From the NCBI GenBank assembly GCA_945868435.1, contig CAMBLG010000001.1:124001-188000 (forward strand): 64,000 nucleotides of DNA. Reading direction: 5' to 3'. A program made the position numbers and the translations under genes. The notes below the pieces were generated by a model that saw only the letters and a list, made by a program, of their open reading frames with translations, did not search any database and was not told the DNA's origin. This stretch comes from an uncultured Lachnospiraceae bacterium (lineage in GTDB: Bacteria > Bacillota > Clostridia > Lachnospirales > Lachnospiraceae). Below, piece after piece: positions 53,162 to 62,763 of this stretch. Position 1 is the first letter of the stretch; every line of letters starts with the position of its first letter.

Positions 53162-54807
53162 GAAAGCAAAACAGATTCAGTCACGGTTTGTTAAAAAAAA
53201 TTTTATTTGTGCATCTGTCAGTATTTCTGACATTGAGCATCTGCAGTTGTGGAGCAGAGAAGGAAAAAGCTGTACAACCGGAAAATGTGGAAAGTGAATC
53301 CACGGAATTTAGTAAGAAAGAAGAAGGAGAGAACAAGAACATGACAACAGCAGAGATGGAAAAAGTATTTGAAAATGTAGTCCCAAAGAAGGCGTATAAA
53401 GGAATTGGAAATCATAATCCGGTTATGACACAGCGGTACGGAGCAGACCCTTATGCTTTGGTTTATGACGGCCGTGTGTACCTTTATATGACCTGTGACG
53501 AACCTATGTTGGATGCCAATGGAGAAATTAAGGAAAATGATTATTCCAATATTTATAAGATCAATGTGATATCATCAGCAGATTTAGTAAATTGGACGGA
53601 TCATGGCAGTGTTTATGCCTCTTCCGAAAAAGGTGCAGCAACTTGGGGAAATAATTCCTGGGCACCGGCAGCCGCATATAAAGAAATTGATGGAAAGATG
53701 AAGTTTTTCCTTTATTTTGCCAATGGAGGAAATGGAATTGCCGTATTGTCAAGTGACAGCCCGACTGGTCCATTTACAGACCCGATTGGAGAAGCCTTGA
53801 TTTCCAGAGATATGCCCACCTGTGCAGAGGTTACATGGCTGTTTGATCCGGCGGTGTTAATGGATGATGACGGAAACGCTTATATTTACTTTGGCGGTGG
53901 AGTCCCAAGCGAGGACAAAGTTTCCAATCCCGGTACTGCACGTGTAGCAAAGCTTGGGGAGGATATGATTAGCCTTGATGGAGACCCGGTTGTAATTGAA
54001 AATGTTTCCTATCTGTTTGAGGACTCCGGCATCAATAAGATCAACGGAACTTATTATTATTCCTACTGTTCTAACTTTAATGTACCGGAAGATCGTGCAG
54101 ATGAAATCGGTTTTCACTGCGGTGAGATTATCACTATGTCAAGTGATAATCCAATGGGGCCATTTACTTTATGTGGTCCGATCTTAAAGAATCCACAGTA
54201 TTATTTTGGACGTGGCGGAAATAATCATCACTGTATGTTTGAATTTGAGGGACAGCTTTATATGTCCTATCACACCAGGCAGTTGGAAGAGGCCATAGGA
54301 ATCAATAAGGGCTATCGAAGTACAAATATTGATAAGGTGACATTAGACTCTAATGGAAACATTGAAATGATTCAGGGAACGACAGCAGGAGTAGAGCAGG
54401 TAGGATCCCTCAATCCGTATGAGAAAGTAAGGGCAGTTACCATGGGAATCATGGCAGGTGTTGAAACGACACAGTTTGGAGAGGATAGTGTAAAAACAGG
54501 CTCCGGTGATATGATTGTAACAGGAATCCATGATGGAAGCTGGATTGGCGTATACGGTGCAGACTTCGGCGCAGCGGGGGCAGAGGAATTTCATGTTTCG
54601 GCGAGAGGAACGGAGACAGGATATATCAAAATCTGTCTGGATTCTCCGGAAGGGGAAGTAATCGGCTATGCAGAACTGGACACAAAGGATGCTGTAAACT
54701 TTCATGAATTCGTTGCCGGATTAGAGAAGAAGGTTTCCGGAAAGCATGATCTCTACTTTGTGTTCAGCGGTGATAATTTTGAACTGGAATACTGGTATTG
54801 TAGATAG
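53158..54807 (+). CDS. GH43-CBM6 lipoprotein, probable arabinoxylan arabinofuranohydrolase
   Basis: Surface-anchored debranching enzyme of 549 residues. The signal peptide ends in a lipobox-like LSICSC (Cys31), followed by a Glu-rich linker. The GH43 five-bladed propeller has GADPYALVYDGRVYLY (base Asp), WLFDPAVLMDDDGNAYIYF, and FEDSGINKINGTYYYSY (acid Glu). The sequence strongly recalls Bacillus XynD, which removes arabinose from arabinoxylan. A CBM6-type domain fills about 440-549 and ends NFELEYWYC. The start overlaps the ATPase by 4 bases. It is the only glycosidase in the transporter operon. Confidence 0.9.
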   Translation: MRKQNRFSHGLLKKILFVHLSVFLTLSICSCGAEKEKAVQPENVESESTEFSKKEEGENKNMTTAEMEKVFENVVPKKAYKGIGNHNPVMTQRYGADPYALVYDGRVYLYMTCDEPMLDANGEIKENDYSNIYKINVISSADLVNWTDHGSVYASSEKGAATWGNNSWAPAAAYKEIDGKMKFFLYFANGGNGIAVLSSDSPTGPFTDPIGEALISRDMPTCAEVTWLFDPAVLMDDDGNAYIYFGGGVPSEDKVSNPGTARVAKLGEDMISLDGDPVVIENVSYLFEDSGINKINGTYYYSYCSNFNVPEDRADEIGFHCGEIITMSSDNPMGPFTLCGPILKNPQYYFGRGGNNHHCMFEFEGQLYMSYHTRQLEEAIGINKGYRSTNIDKVTLDSNGNIEMIQGTTAGVEQVGSLNPYEKVRAVTMGIMAGVETTQFGEDSVKTGSGDMIVTGIHDGSWIGVYGADFGAAGAEEFHVSARGTETGYIKICLDSPEGEVIGYAELDTKDAVNFHEFVAGLEKKVSGKHDLYFVFSGDNFELEYWYCR

Positions 54808-54815
54808 TTTTTCAT

Positions 54816-55030
54816 GTCAGTGTAGTTTCTGTTGCAGTCTGTGATAAACCTGCTGGAAAATTTGAGTTTTACGGATATGTACATTATGCAGATGGTACAG
54901 CAGACAGGGGTGCGCAGAAAAAATAGAGATTTTATCGGATGGAAAGCAGGCAATTTATTTCACCTACCGTGGCAATGGTAATGTAAGCCTGTTGTCCTTT
55001 ACATTAAAAAGGGGCAGTAAAGCAGACTGA
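54816..55030 (+). pseudogene. Decayed C-terminal carbohydrate-binding-domain fragment
   Basis: No start codon. One frame from 54816 reads VSVVSVAVCDKPAGKFEFYG and on to a TAG at 54924. A second frame from 54926 reads EILSDGKQAIYFTYRGNGNV and ends LLSFTLKRGSKAD at the TGA 55028-55030. IYFTYRGNG...LLSFTL is the usual closing pattern of CBM6-type domains. The two pieces are continuous once a shift of two is allowed, so this is probably a relic of a second CBM or of a lost gene's tail. Confidence 0.5.
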
Positions 55031-55055
55031 GATACAGGCGGATGGAGAAAGGGAT

Positions 55056-56990
55056 GTGGGAAACATGAGAGCAAAGAAGGTAAGGGAAAAAATACTGGCA
55101 GTGTTGTTGGCAGTTACAGTTGTTGTGGGATTTGTAGGAGGGCAGGTAATGCAGGTGATGGCAGAAGGGCGGAACTCTGCTTATGTGGATACGAGTGATT
55201 ACGAGCAGTTGGATGAACTTTATGGGGATTACTTTTTAATGGGGGCAGCCTGCCAGGCAATCGATCACTGGAACGACCCTACTGCGGAAATTGGAAATGA
55301 AGACAAAGAGAAACTGTTGTCAACCCAATTTAACAGCATGACCTTTGGAAACGAATTGAAACCGGCATACAATTTTGATCCTTCCTCTAAAAACTTATTC
55401 AAGGTGGATTTTGCGGCAGAAGAAATGCTTGACTGGGCAAAAGAAAATGGAATGAAGGTCAGAGGGCACGTGTTGGTATGGCACAGTCAGGTGGATCCAT
55501 CCATTTTTGCGGTGGATTTTCAGGCATATTCCGATGGAAAAATGACAAGATCAGATACGGCTAAGTTAGATGAAGCATGTCTGGTGGACAGAGAAGAATT
55601 ATTGGCTCGGTTAAAACAATATATTTACGGGGCAATGGAGTACACCTATCAGAATGGTTACGCAGACATCATTTATGCGTGGGACGTGGTGAACGAGGCT
55701 GCAGATGAAAATCAGTTGGACGGATTGCGAAGAAGCTACTGGTATCAGATTATCGGACCGGATTATCTCTATTATGCATTCCTGTACGCAAGAGAAGCGG
55801 AAATGACGTATTCACACGAGTACGCATCCCTATATGGTCTGAATGCCGAGACAGATGATCTTTCTCCTATTCAGCCCAAATTATTTTACAACGATTACAA
55901 TGAATGGTATGACTCCCGAAGTGATGCAATTATTCATTTCCTGACAGAAGAAGCGTGGAATGAAAATCATGAGAAGGTCACGAGTCCAGTGATCAATCCC
56001 AATGGAGACGGCACGATTTATGGAGATGGTCTCTTAGATGGAATCGGTTTGCAGGGACATCTGGATGATACACAGAATATTGAAAAGTATATGGCTGCAT
56101 TGGAAAAGTACAATGCAGCTGTGCCGGAACTTCATATTACAGAGCTGGATGTAGGGCGAACCGGCACCGATACGAATGCAAATTACTATCAGGCAAAATT
56201 CTATTATGATTTTTTCTCACGTTTGATCCGTGAGGTTGAAAATGGTGTGAATCTGACATCCGTGACATTGTGGGGGTTGACGGATGATGCCTCCTGGAGA
56301 AGGGATGCCAATCCACTGCTCTTTAATAGAGATTTGTCAAAAAAGCCTGCATTTGAGGCTATGGTAATGGCTGCGAAGAGGGAGGAGTTCTCATTGAAAC
56401 CGGAGGAAATTGCAGTCGAGGCAAAGGATCTGATCGTCACTTTTGAGCCTTATCAGGAAGATGGGAAAACGAAGACTGTAACACCGCAGGATATTGGTGC
56501 AGTCAGCCGTGGAAGCGGCCATCAGTCGGTTATTGATATTGTAAATGAGGAAAATCATACGGAGGGTGCGCCTATTGGTTTCTGTCTGCGTGTCAGAAGA
56601 AATGAAGCGGATGCTTCCGTGAAGATGGATGTGTCTTCCTATATTGGAAAAACAGTTCAAATAACTGCATTCGTAAAGACGCAGGATAAGAAGATTAGAA
56701 TGGGCTTAGACCTGGTGGAGTCGGAGCTTCTTACAGAACAGAAAGCGGCGGACGACTGGGTAGAATTATCAGCAGTATGTACAATCCGGGAAGGGATAAA
56801 CTCTGCATACCTGTATTTTGAAACAGATGGAAATGCTGATTTTTATCTGGATGATATTTCTATTGTGTGTCAGGACGGGGATTCTGGGGTGACGGACTCG
56901 GGAGCTTCTTCAGAGCAAATACAGAAAAAAATAAATCTTTGGGAAGGAATTAAAGCTTTTTTCCTTGGAGGGGTTCATTATGGAAAATAA
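55056..56990 (+). CDS. Secreted family 10 endo-beta-1,4-xylanase
   Basis: Endo-xylanase of 644 residues that cuts the xylan backbone outside the cell. A signal peptide (KILAVLLAVTVVVGFVGG) precedes a GH10 barrel (about 50-450). The acid/base Glu214 is in WDVVNEA and the nucleophile Glu363 in HITELDVG; VRGHVLVWHSQ is also conserved. Residues about 460-615 form a beta-sandwich resembling CBM22/CBM9-type modules. There is no sortase, SLH or lipid anchor; the chain ends in a hydrophobic-basic tail (LWEGIKAFFLGGVHYGK). GTG 55056 is preceded by GGAG at 8 bases; ATG 55065 is an alternative. Confidence 0.94.
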   Translation: MGNMRAKKVREKILAVLLAVTVVVGFVGGQVMQVMAEGRNSAYVDTSDYEQLDELYGDYFLMGAACQAIDHWNDPTAEIGNEDKEKLLSTQFNSMTFGNELKPAYNFDPSSKNLFKVDFAAEEMLDWAKENGMKVRGHVLVWHSQVDPSIFAVDFQAYSDGKMTRSDTAKLDEACLVDREELLARLKQYIYGAMEYTYQNGYADIIYAWDVVNEAADENQLDGLRRSYWYQIIGPDYLYYAFLYAREAEMTYSHEYASLYGLNAETDDLSPIQPKLFYNDYNEWYDSRSDAIIHFLTEEAWNENHEKVTSPVINPNGDGTIYGDGLLDGIGLQGHLDDTQNIEKYMAALEKYNAAVPELHITELDVGRTGTDTNANYYQAKFYYDFFSRLIREVENGVNLTSVTLWGLTDDASWRRDANPLLFNRDLSKKPAFEAMVMAAKREEFSLKPEEIAVEAKDLIVTFEPYQEDGKTKTVTPQDIGAVSRGSGHQSVIDIVNEENHTEGAPIGFCLRVRRNEADASVKMDVSSYIGKTVQITAFVKTQDKKIRMGLDLVESELLTEQKAADDWVELSAVCTIREGINSAYLYFETDGNADFYLDDISIVCQDGDSGVTDSGASSEQIQKKINLWEGIKAFFLGGVHYGK

Positions 56991-58557
56991 TATCAATCCG
57001 ATTATAAAACTTGATTATCCGGATGCGGATGTGATACGCGTGGAAGATACCTACTATATGGTAAGTACAACCATGCATTTTATGCCGGGATGTGAAATTT
57101 TACGATCGTATGATCTTGTTCACTGGGAGCATGCGGCCTATGTATATGACAGGTTGGACAGCACACCGGGACAGAGGCTCCTGGAGAATCAAAGTATATA
57201 TGGAAAAGGAATGTGGGCGGCAAGCCTGCGTTACCATAAGGGCATTTATTATGTTTGTTTTGTAGCAAATGATACAGGAAAAACGTATTTATATCAATCC
57301 CCGGATATTCATGGACCATGGAAGAAGCAGACAATCGAAGGCTTTTATCATGACTGCTCGCTGTTGTTTGATGATGATGACAGAGTCTATATTGCATCCG
57401 GAAATAAGGATATCCGTCTGGTGGAGTTAAAATCGGATTTGAGTGGACCAAAGACGGGTGGAATTGACCGGATTGTTGTCAGTGATGAGGGCAATCCAAA
57501 CCTTGGCTACGAAGGAACCCATTTTTATAAAGTGAATGGAAAGTACTACTTGTTCTTTATTCATTCCCTGCGTAATGAGTGGAAGCGTGTAGAGGCATGT
57601 TTTACGTCAGACTCTCTGGAAGGGGAATTTGTGGGCGGTGATGTGTTGAACGATGACAGGGGGTATTGTAATCAGGGCGTGGCCCAGGGCGGAATTGTTG
57701 ATACACCGGATGGCCGGTGGTATGCGGTTTTGTTTCAGGATCACGGCGCAGTGGGAAGAATCCCTGTATTACTTCCGGTGAGCTGGGAAAAGGATTATCC
57801 TGTATTTGGCGAAAACGGAACGATACCGGAGATGTTTGACACAGAAAGCACCAGAAAAGGGTATGAATACCGTCCGTTGGTAGAGTGTGATGACTTCCGG
57901 AACCGGGGAAACATTGTAGATGCAGCCTCTGACCGCATGACGGTGAATGAAGCATTTGATTCCTTTGGACTCAAAAGCTGTTGGCAGTGGAATCATGAGC
58001 CGAAGCTGGAACTTGTCACAAATGATTGCGAAAAGGGATATTTGACAATTACTACCGGAAAGATTTGCCGAAATGTCACACAGGCGAACAATGTATTGAC
58101 ACAAAGAATGCGGTTCCCAACATGCAGCGGAGAGATTACGGTAGATGGATCAAGCCTTAATGAAGGGGATTATGCAGGTATCTGTGCATTCCAGGGATGT
58201 TACGGAATGGTGGCTCTGACCAAGCGGGATGGCAGATATTGTGTGGTAATGCATGAAAGACCGGCAGAGAACGCTCTGTTACAGGCAATGAAAGCGGATA
58301 CTGAGGAAGAAATCGAAAGAGCATGTATTCCCTTGGAAAGCACCAGAGTCCGATTAAAGATAGAAGTTGATTTTGATCATATGAAGGATGAAGCGATTTT
58401 TTCTTATGATGATGGCTTTGGCTGGAAATCCATTGGAATTCCAAAGAAACTGTATTTTAAGCTGGACCACTTTACCGGCTGTCGTTTCGGACTGTTTGTA
58501 TATGCGACAAAGAATGTCGGAGGAAGTGCATCGTTTTCAGATTTTCTGTATGTATAA
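56980..58557 (+). CDS. Cytosolic GH43 beta-xylosidase/alpha-L-arabinofuranosidase
   Basis: A 525-residue intracellular GH43 enzyme with a C-terminal beta-sandwich of the kind seen in GH43 xylosidases. The propeller opens with DYPDADVIRVEDTYYMVSTT (base Asp) and carries the acid Glu in LGYEGTHFYKVNGKYYLF; the sandwich starts at about residue 325 (WQWNHEP). No signal peptide. ATG 56980 has GGAGGGG just upstream and overlaps the GH10 end by 11 bases. A close paralogue lies at 62764. It should remove xylose or arabinose from imported oligosaccharides. Confidence 0.92.
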   Translation: MENNINPIIKLDYPDADVIRVEDTYYMVSTTMHFMPGCEILRSYDLVHWEHAAYVYDRLDSTPGQRLLENQSIYGKGMWAASLRYHKGIYYVCFVANDTGKTYLYQSPDIHGPWKKQTIEGFYHDCSLLFDDDDRVYIASGNKDIRLVELKSDLSGPKTGGIDRIVVSDEGNPNLGYEGTHFYKVNGKYYLFFIHSLRNEWKRVEACFTSDSLEGEFVGGDVLNDDRGYCNQGVAQGGIVDTPDGRWYAVLFQDHGAVGRIPVLLPVSWEKDYPVFGENGTIPEMFDTESTRKGYEYRPLVECDDFRNRGNIVDAASDRMTVNEAFDSFGLKSCWQWNHEPKLELVTNDCEKGYLTITTGKICRNVTQANNVLTQRMRFPTCSGEITVDGSSLNEGDYAGICAFQGCYGMVALTKRDGRYCVVMHERPAENALLQAMKADTEEEIERACIPLESTRVRLKIEVDFDHMKDEAIFSYDDGFGWKSIGIPKKLYFKLDHFTGCRFGLFVYATKNVGGSASFSDFLYV

Positions 58558-58606
58558 GCAGTAAACAGTGTACTGTATCATTCAGGAAAGAGGAATGGAG
58601 AGTATC

Positions 58607-60853
58607 ATGAGCAGACTATGGTATCAGAAACCTGCGGAGGTATGGGAAGAAGCCCTGCCTTTGGGGAATGGCAGAATGGGGGCAATGGTATTCGGCGGCA
58701 TCAGGCAGGAGAGAATTCAGGTTAATGAAGAGAGTATCTGGTATGGCGGTCCGGTAGACCGAATCAATCCGGATGCTTTGGAACATCTGGAAGAAATCAG
58801 AGAGCATATTTTTGCAGGCAGAATTCAGGAGGCGCAGAACCTTATGAATCTGACCATGGCAGGATGTCCGGATAGTATGCATCCATATCAGACGTTAGGT
58901 GATATTCAAATATTGTTCAATGGGCTTGGAACTATAGGAAAGTACGAAAGAAGTCTTAATCTGGATGAGGCAGTATGCAGAACAGAATTTGAAAGCAATG
59001 GAGTGCATTATAGGAGAACTATGTTTCTGTCGCATCCTGAGGATTGTCTGATTATGCATTTTACTGCTAATGCAGAAGCGAAAATCTCTTTTCAGGCAAA
59101 TTTATCCCGCGGAAAATATTTCGATGGTAAGCAGAAACTGGGAGAAAACGGAATCTGTCTTTATGGAAACCTTGGAAAAGGTGGGAATGATTTTGCAATG
59201 GGAATGAAGGCGTGGGCAAAAGGTGGGCAGGTGCAAGTGGTTGGATGCAGCCTGTGTGTGGAAAATGCAGATGAGGTTTTGCTGCTTTTTTGTGCGGATT
59301 CCACCTATCAGCATGTCAAGAATCTGAGACGGGACGAAGAGACGGGCGGAAAAGCGAAACAAGCATTACAAGAAATCATGCATACCGCCATAAGGTATAC
59401 GTTTGAAGAACTGCTCGAAAGACATCGAAGGGATTATCAGTCGCTTTTTGCAAGAGTTGAGTTTTGGCTGAAAGGTGCAGAAGAATATGACAAAATCCCC
59501 ACAGATGTGCGGATCAAAAGCGCAGTGGACGGTCAGGCAGATATCGGATTAAGCAAAATGCTGTTCGATTATGGAAGATATCTGCTGATTTCCTGCAGTC
59601 GTCCGGGCGGACTTCCTGCAACGCTTCAGGGAATCTGGAATCAGGATTTCCTCCCGCCGTGGGATTCAAAGTATACCATCAATATTAATACAGAAATGAA
59701 TTATTGGCCGGCAGAAAGCTGCAACCTGTCAGAATGTCATTTGCCATTGTTTGATCTCCTTGAAAAGATGGTGGAAAACGGGAAAAGGACGGCAAAAACA
59801 ATGTATGGCTGCAGAGGCTTTGTGGCACATCACAATACAGATATTCACGGGGATACCGCACCGCAGGATACCTGGTATCCTGCAACTTACTGGGTCATGG
59901 GGGCAGCGTGGCTTTGTACTCATATGTGGACGCATTATCAGTATACGCTGGATTTGGAATTCCTTAAAAAAAGTTATCCGGTCATGTGTGAGGCCGCCTT
60001 GTTCTTCCTTGATTTTCTGGTGGAAAAGGATGGTTATCTTGTGACCTGTCCGTCTCTGTCACCGGAAAATTCTTACCGTCTGCCGGATGGAGAGGAAGGA
60101 GCAGTAAGCTATGGCGTTACCATGGATAATCAGATTTTAAGGGATTTGTTTACACAATGTCTGGAAGCCGGAAAGATTTTGGAGGCAGAGAATACAGAAT
60201 TTTTGAATGAAGTGGAAGAGGCACTCAAAAAATTACCTCCGACAAAAATTGGCAGTGATGGAAGAATTTTGGAGTGGGTGAAAGAATATGAGGAATGTGA
60301 GCCGGGACATCGTCATATTTCCCATCTATATGGTCTGCATCCGTCAGAGCAGATTACGATGGATGGAACCCCGGAACTGGCAGAAGCGGCCCGCAAAACC
60401 CTCGAAGTGCGACTGAATAACGGCGGTGGGCACACGGGCTGGAGCCGTGCATGGATTATCAATCACTATGCAAAACTGTGGGATGGAGAACACGCTTATC
60501 ATCATATTGAGCAGATGCTTGCAGCTTCTACATATCCCAATCTTTTTGACCGGCATCCGCCATTTCAGATTGATGGCAATTTCGGAGTGACAGCGGCTAT
60601 TGCGGAGATGCTGGTACAAAGTACCGCGGAACGGATCGTATTGCTTCCGGCCTTGCCCCAAGCGTGGGAAGAAGGGAGTGTAAAGGGTCTTCGTATAAAA
60701 GGAAATGCGGAAATCTCATTGAAATGGAAGGATCATAAGCTTTCCGAGTGTGTCATCCATGCATATGATGATTTTAGTATCTGTGTAAGATATGAGAACA
60801 GGATGACAAAGGTATCATTACGGCGTGGGGAAATTCAAAGATTCGTTGTTTGA
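58607..60853 (+). CDS. Family 95 glycoside hydrolase (alpha-L-fucosidase/alpha-L-galactosidase)
   Basis: A 748-residue inverting enzyme without a signal peptide. The N-terminal beta domain opens WYQKPAEVWEEALPLGNGRM. The (alpha/alpha)6 barrel has INTEMNYWPAES (catalytic Asn pair) and EYEECEPGHRHISHLYGLHP (region of the acid Glu), then QIDGNFGVTAAIAEML (the Asp). In xylan loci GH95 enzymes are thought to remove alpha-L-galactose or fucose side groups; fucose versus galactose cannot be told here. ATG 58607 has GGAG 6 bases upstream; ATG 58595 is possible. Confidence 0.92.
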   Translation: MSRLWYQKPAEVWEEALPLGNGRMGAMVFGGIRQERIQVNEESIWYGGPVDRINPDALEHLEEIREHIFAGRIQEAQNLMNLTMAGCPDSMHPYQTLGDIQILFNGLGTIGKYERSLNLDEAVCRTEFESNGVHYRRTMFLSHPEDCLIMHFTANAEAKISFQANLSRGKYFDGKQKLGENGICLYGNLGKGGNDFAMGMKAWAKGGQVQVVGCSLCVENADEVLLLFCADSTYQHVKNLRRDEETGGKAKQALQEIMHTAIRYTFEELLERHRRDYQSLFARVEFWLKGAEEYDKIPTDVRIKSAVDGQADIGLSKMLFDYGRYLLISCSRPGGLPATLQGIWNQDFLPPWDSKYTININTEMNYWPAESCNLSECHLPLFDLLEKMVENGKRTAKTMYGCRGFVAHHNTDIHGDTAPQDTWYPATYWVMGAAWLCTHMWTHYQYTLDLEFLKKSYPVMCEAALFFLDFLVEKDGYLVTCPSLSPENSYRLPDGEEGAVSYGVTMDNQILRDLFTQCLEAGKILEAENTEFLNEVEEALKKLPPTKIGSDGRILEWVKEYEECEPGHRHISHLYGLHPSEQITMDGTPELAEAARKTLEVRLNNGGGHTGWSRAWIINHYAKLWDGEHAYHHIEQMLAASTYPNLFDRHPPFQIDGNFGVTAAIAEMLVQSTAERIVLLPALPQAWEEGSVKGLRIKGNAEISLKWKDHKLSECVIHAYDDFSICVRYENRMTKVSLRRGEIQRFVV

Positions 60854-60902
60854 TAAAATAAAAGACAGATGTGTATATGAATTTAGCATGGAGGACAAGA
60901 GA

Positions 60903-62705
60903 ATGTATTTATTAAATTATTCAAGGGAGCCAATTAGTGCAGAATTGTATGATGCAAGGCTTGCATACAGCATGCATCTTGCAATCAGTGAGGATGGGGT
61001 TAATTATCAGGCGCTGAATCATAATTCCGGCGTGTTATTTGTGAAAGCTACAGAAAATGAAGATGGCTCTCTGAATCCCAAAAGTATGAAAAATCCATAC
61101 ATATTTTCATTAAAAGAAGAAGGGTATGGAGTTATGGCAGTCCGCACAGGAGCGGATGGAGAGGATGATGAAGAGAGCAGAGGCTGTGCAGTATTGTTCG
61201 TGACAAAGGATTTTCTGGAATATCAGGAGCTTGGATTGTTACCGTTAGAAGAACAGTATGTAGAAGAAATCATCTGTGAATATGAAGATGGAAGCTATGT
61301 GGTAAGATGGAAAAATCGTGACGGAATCTGCAGTGTTGGACAGACATCGGATATCCGGAAAAAAGAACTGGATTCTGTAGTTTCCATGGCAGGAGAAGAA
61401 CTATTCCAAAAGGATAAGACATTGCCGATAGACACAGGGATTGAAGGTGCCGTACTTCATAACCGGATTGAAGTACCGGATAACGTTGCAGACCGATTGA
61501 AAAAAAAGTTTCTGACACCGGTAAATACCGGCGTATCCTTTCCGGAGCAGATTACAGCATCAGACAGCAGCGAACTGGAAAGCTTTTTGGCAACATTAAG
61601 TTATAGTGATGGAACTATGGTTCAGAGAAGGGTAGACTGGGAATTATCTGATGTGAGTTTTCAGGTGGAAGGAACCTACAGGATCTGTGGAACGATACAT
61701 CAGGATCATTTTCCGTTTCCAATTGCAGAAAATCGTGCGGATCCATGTGTCGGAAAATGGAACGGAAAATATTATTTTATCGCAACCAATGATGCCGACG
61801 GAAACAGATCAATCTATGTCCGGGAAGCGGATACGATACCGGGACTTTTGACAGCAGAAGAAAAGTTGATTTTGGATTGTGAGACTTATCCGGAAATTGG
61901 CGGACTTTTATGGGCTCCGGAGTTTCATGAGATCAACGGAACGCTATATATTTTTCATGCGGCTACCACGGGAGAGTTTTACTGGGAAGAAAGTCATGTG
62001 ATGCAGTTGAGAGAAGGCGGCAATCCGGCAAAGAAGGAAGACTGGTCAAGACCAAGGCGAGTGGTAAAAAAAGACGGAAGCGAGCTTTGCGAAGCCGGAA
62101 AAGAGATTACTCTGGATATGACCTGTTTTGAATGGCAGGGAGAGTATTATGTGGTCTGGTCGCAGCGTCAGTTTTTACCGAAGGATTTAGGCGCGTGGCT
62201 TTATATTGCAAAACTGAATCCCGAGGAACCATGGAAATTACTGAGTGATCCGGTCCTGCTTTCCAAACCGGAGTATGGATGGGCAAATAATCATACATTT
62301 GTCGACGAAGGTCCGTTTTCGTTGATTGCAGGTGATACCTTATATCTGACTTTTTCCAGTGCCGCAGTTGATTCCTCTTACGTTGTGGGGCTTTTGCAAA
62401 TTGAGAAGGGTAAAGATTTATTGGTGAGAGAAAACTGGAAGAAAACCAATTATCCGCTTCTGACATCCCGGAGTGTGGCAGGGGAGTTTGGAACAGGGCA
62501 TAACGCGTATGTGACGGATGAGGATGGTTTGGTGTGGAATACCTATCATGCAAGACCTGGGGTTGATGGTGTGCGCAGTAGTGGAATCCGCAGAGTACAT
62601 TTTGATATCGACGGTGCGCCAATGCTGGATGTGACAGAAGAACTGGATGTGGCGGAACAATACAAATCAGTTGAAACGGTACTGGTTGTAAAAAAGAAAA
62701 AATGA
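60903..62705 (+). CDS. Cytosolic multidomain GH43 protein with N-terminal accessory region
   Basis: A 600-residue protein. Residues 1-170 resemble GH43-associated beta structure without clear catalytic residues. About 205-270 looks like a bacterial Ig-like (Big_4) module (LSYSDGTMVQRRVDWELSD). The GH43 propeller proper starts near 280 with ENRADPCVGKWNGKYYF (base Asp), LLWAPEFHEINGTLYIF, and HTFVDEGPFSLIAGDTLYL (acid Glu). No signal peptide. ATG 60903 was chosen because GGAGGA lies 7 bases upstream; longer readings to 60825 overlap the GH95 gene. Probably an alpha-L-arabinofuranosidase; specificity not readable. Confidence 0.82.
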   Translation: MYLLNYSREPISAELYDARLAYSMHLAISEDGVNYQALNHNSGVLFVKATENEDGSLNPKSMKNPYIFSLKEEGYGVMAVRTGADGEDDEESRGCAVLFVTKDFLEYQELGLLPLEEQYVEEIICEYEDGSYVVRWKNRDGICSVGQTSDIRKKELDSVVSMAGEELFQKDKTLPIDTGIEGAVLHNRIEVPDNVADRLKKKFLTPVNTGVSFPEQITASDSSELESFLATLSYSDGTMVQRRVDWELSDVSFQVEGTYRICGTIHQDHFPFPIAENRADPCVGKWNGKYYFIATNDADGNRSIYVREADTIPGLLTAEEKLILDCETYPEIGGLLWAPEFHEINGTLYIFHAATTGEFYWEESHVMQLREGGNPAKKEDWSRPRRVVKKDGSELCEAGKEITLDMTCFEWQGEYYVVWSQRQFLPKDLGAWLYIAKLNPEEPWKLLSDPVLLSKPEYGWANNHTFVDEGPFSLIAGDTLYLTFSSAAVDSSYVVGLLQIEKGKDLLVRENWKKTNYPLLTSRSVAGEFGTGHNAYVTDEDGLVWNTYHARPGVDGVRSSGIRRVHFDIDGAPMLDVTEELDVAEQYKSVETVLVVKKKK

Positions 62706-62763
62706 ACCGTCAGCGAATGAAAACCTGCGATGGATACAAGTGATAGAAAAAATGGAGGTGTTT

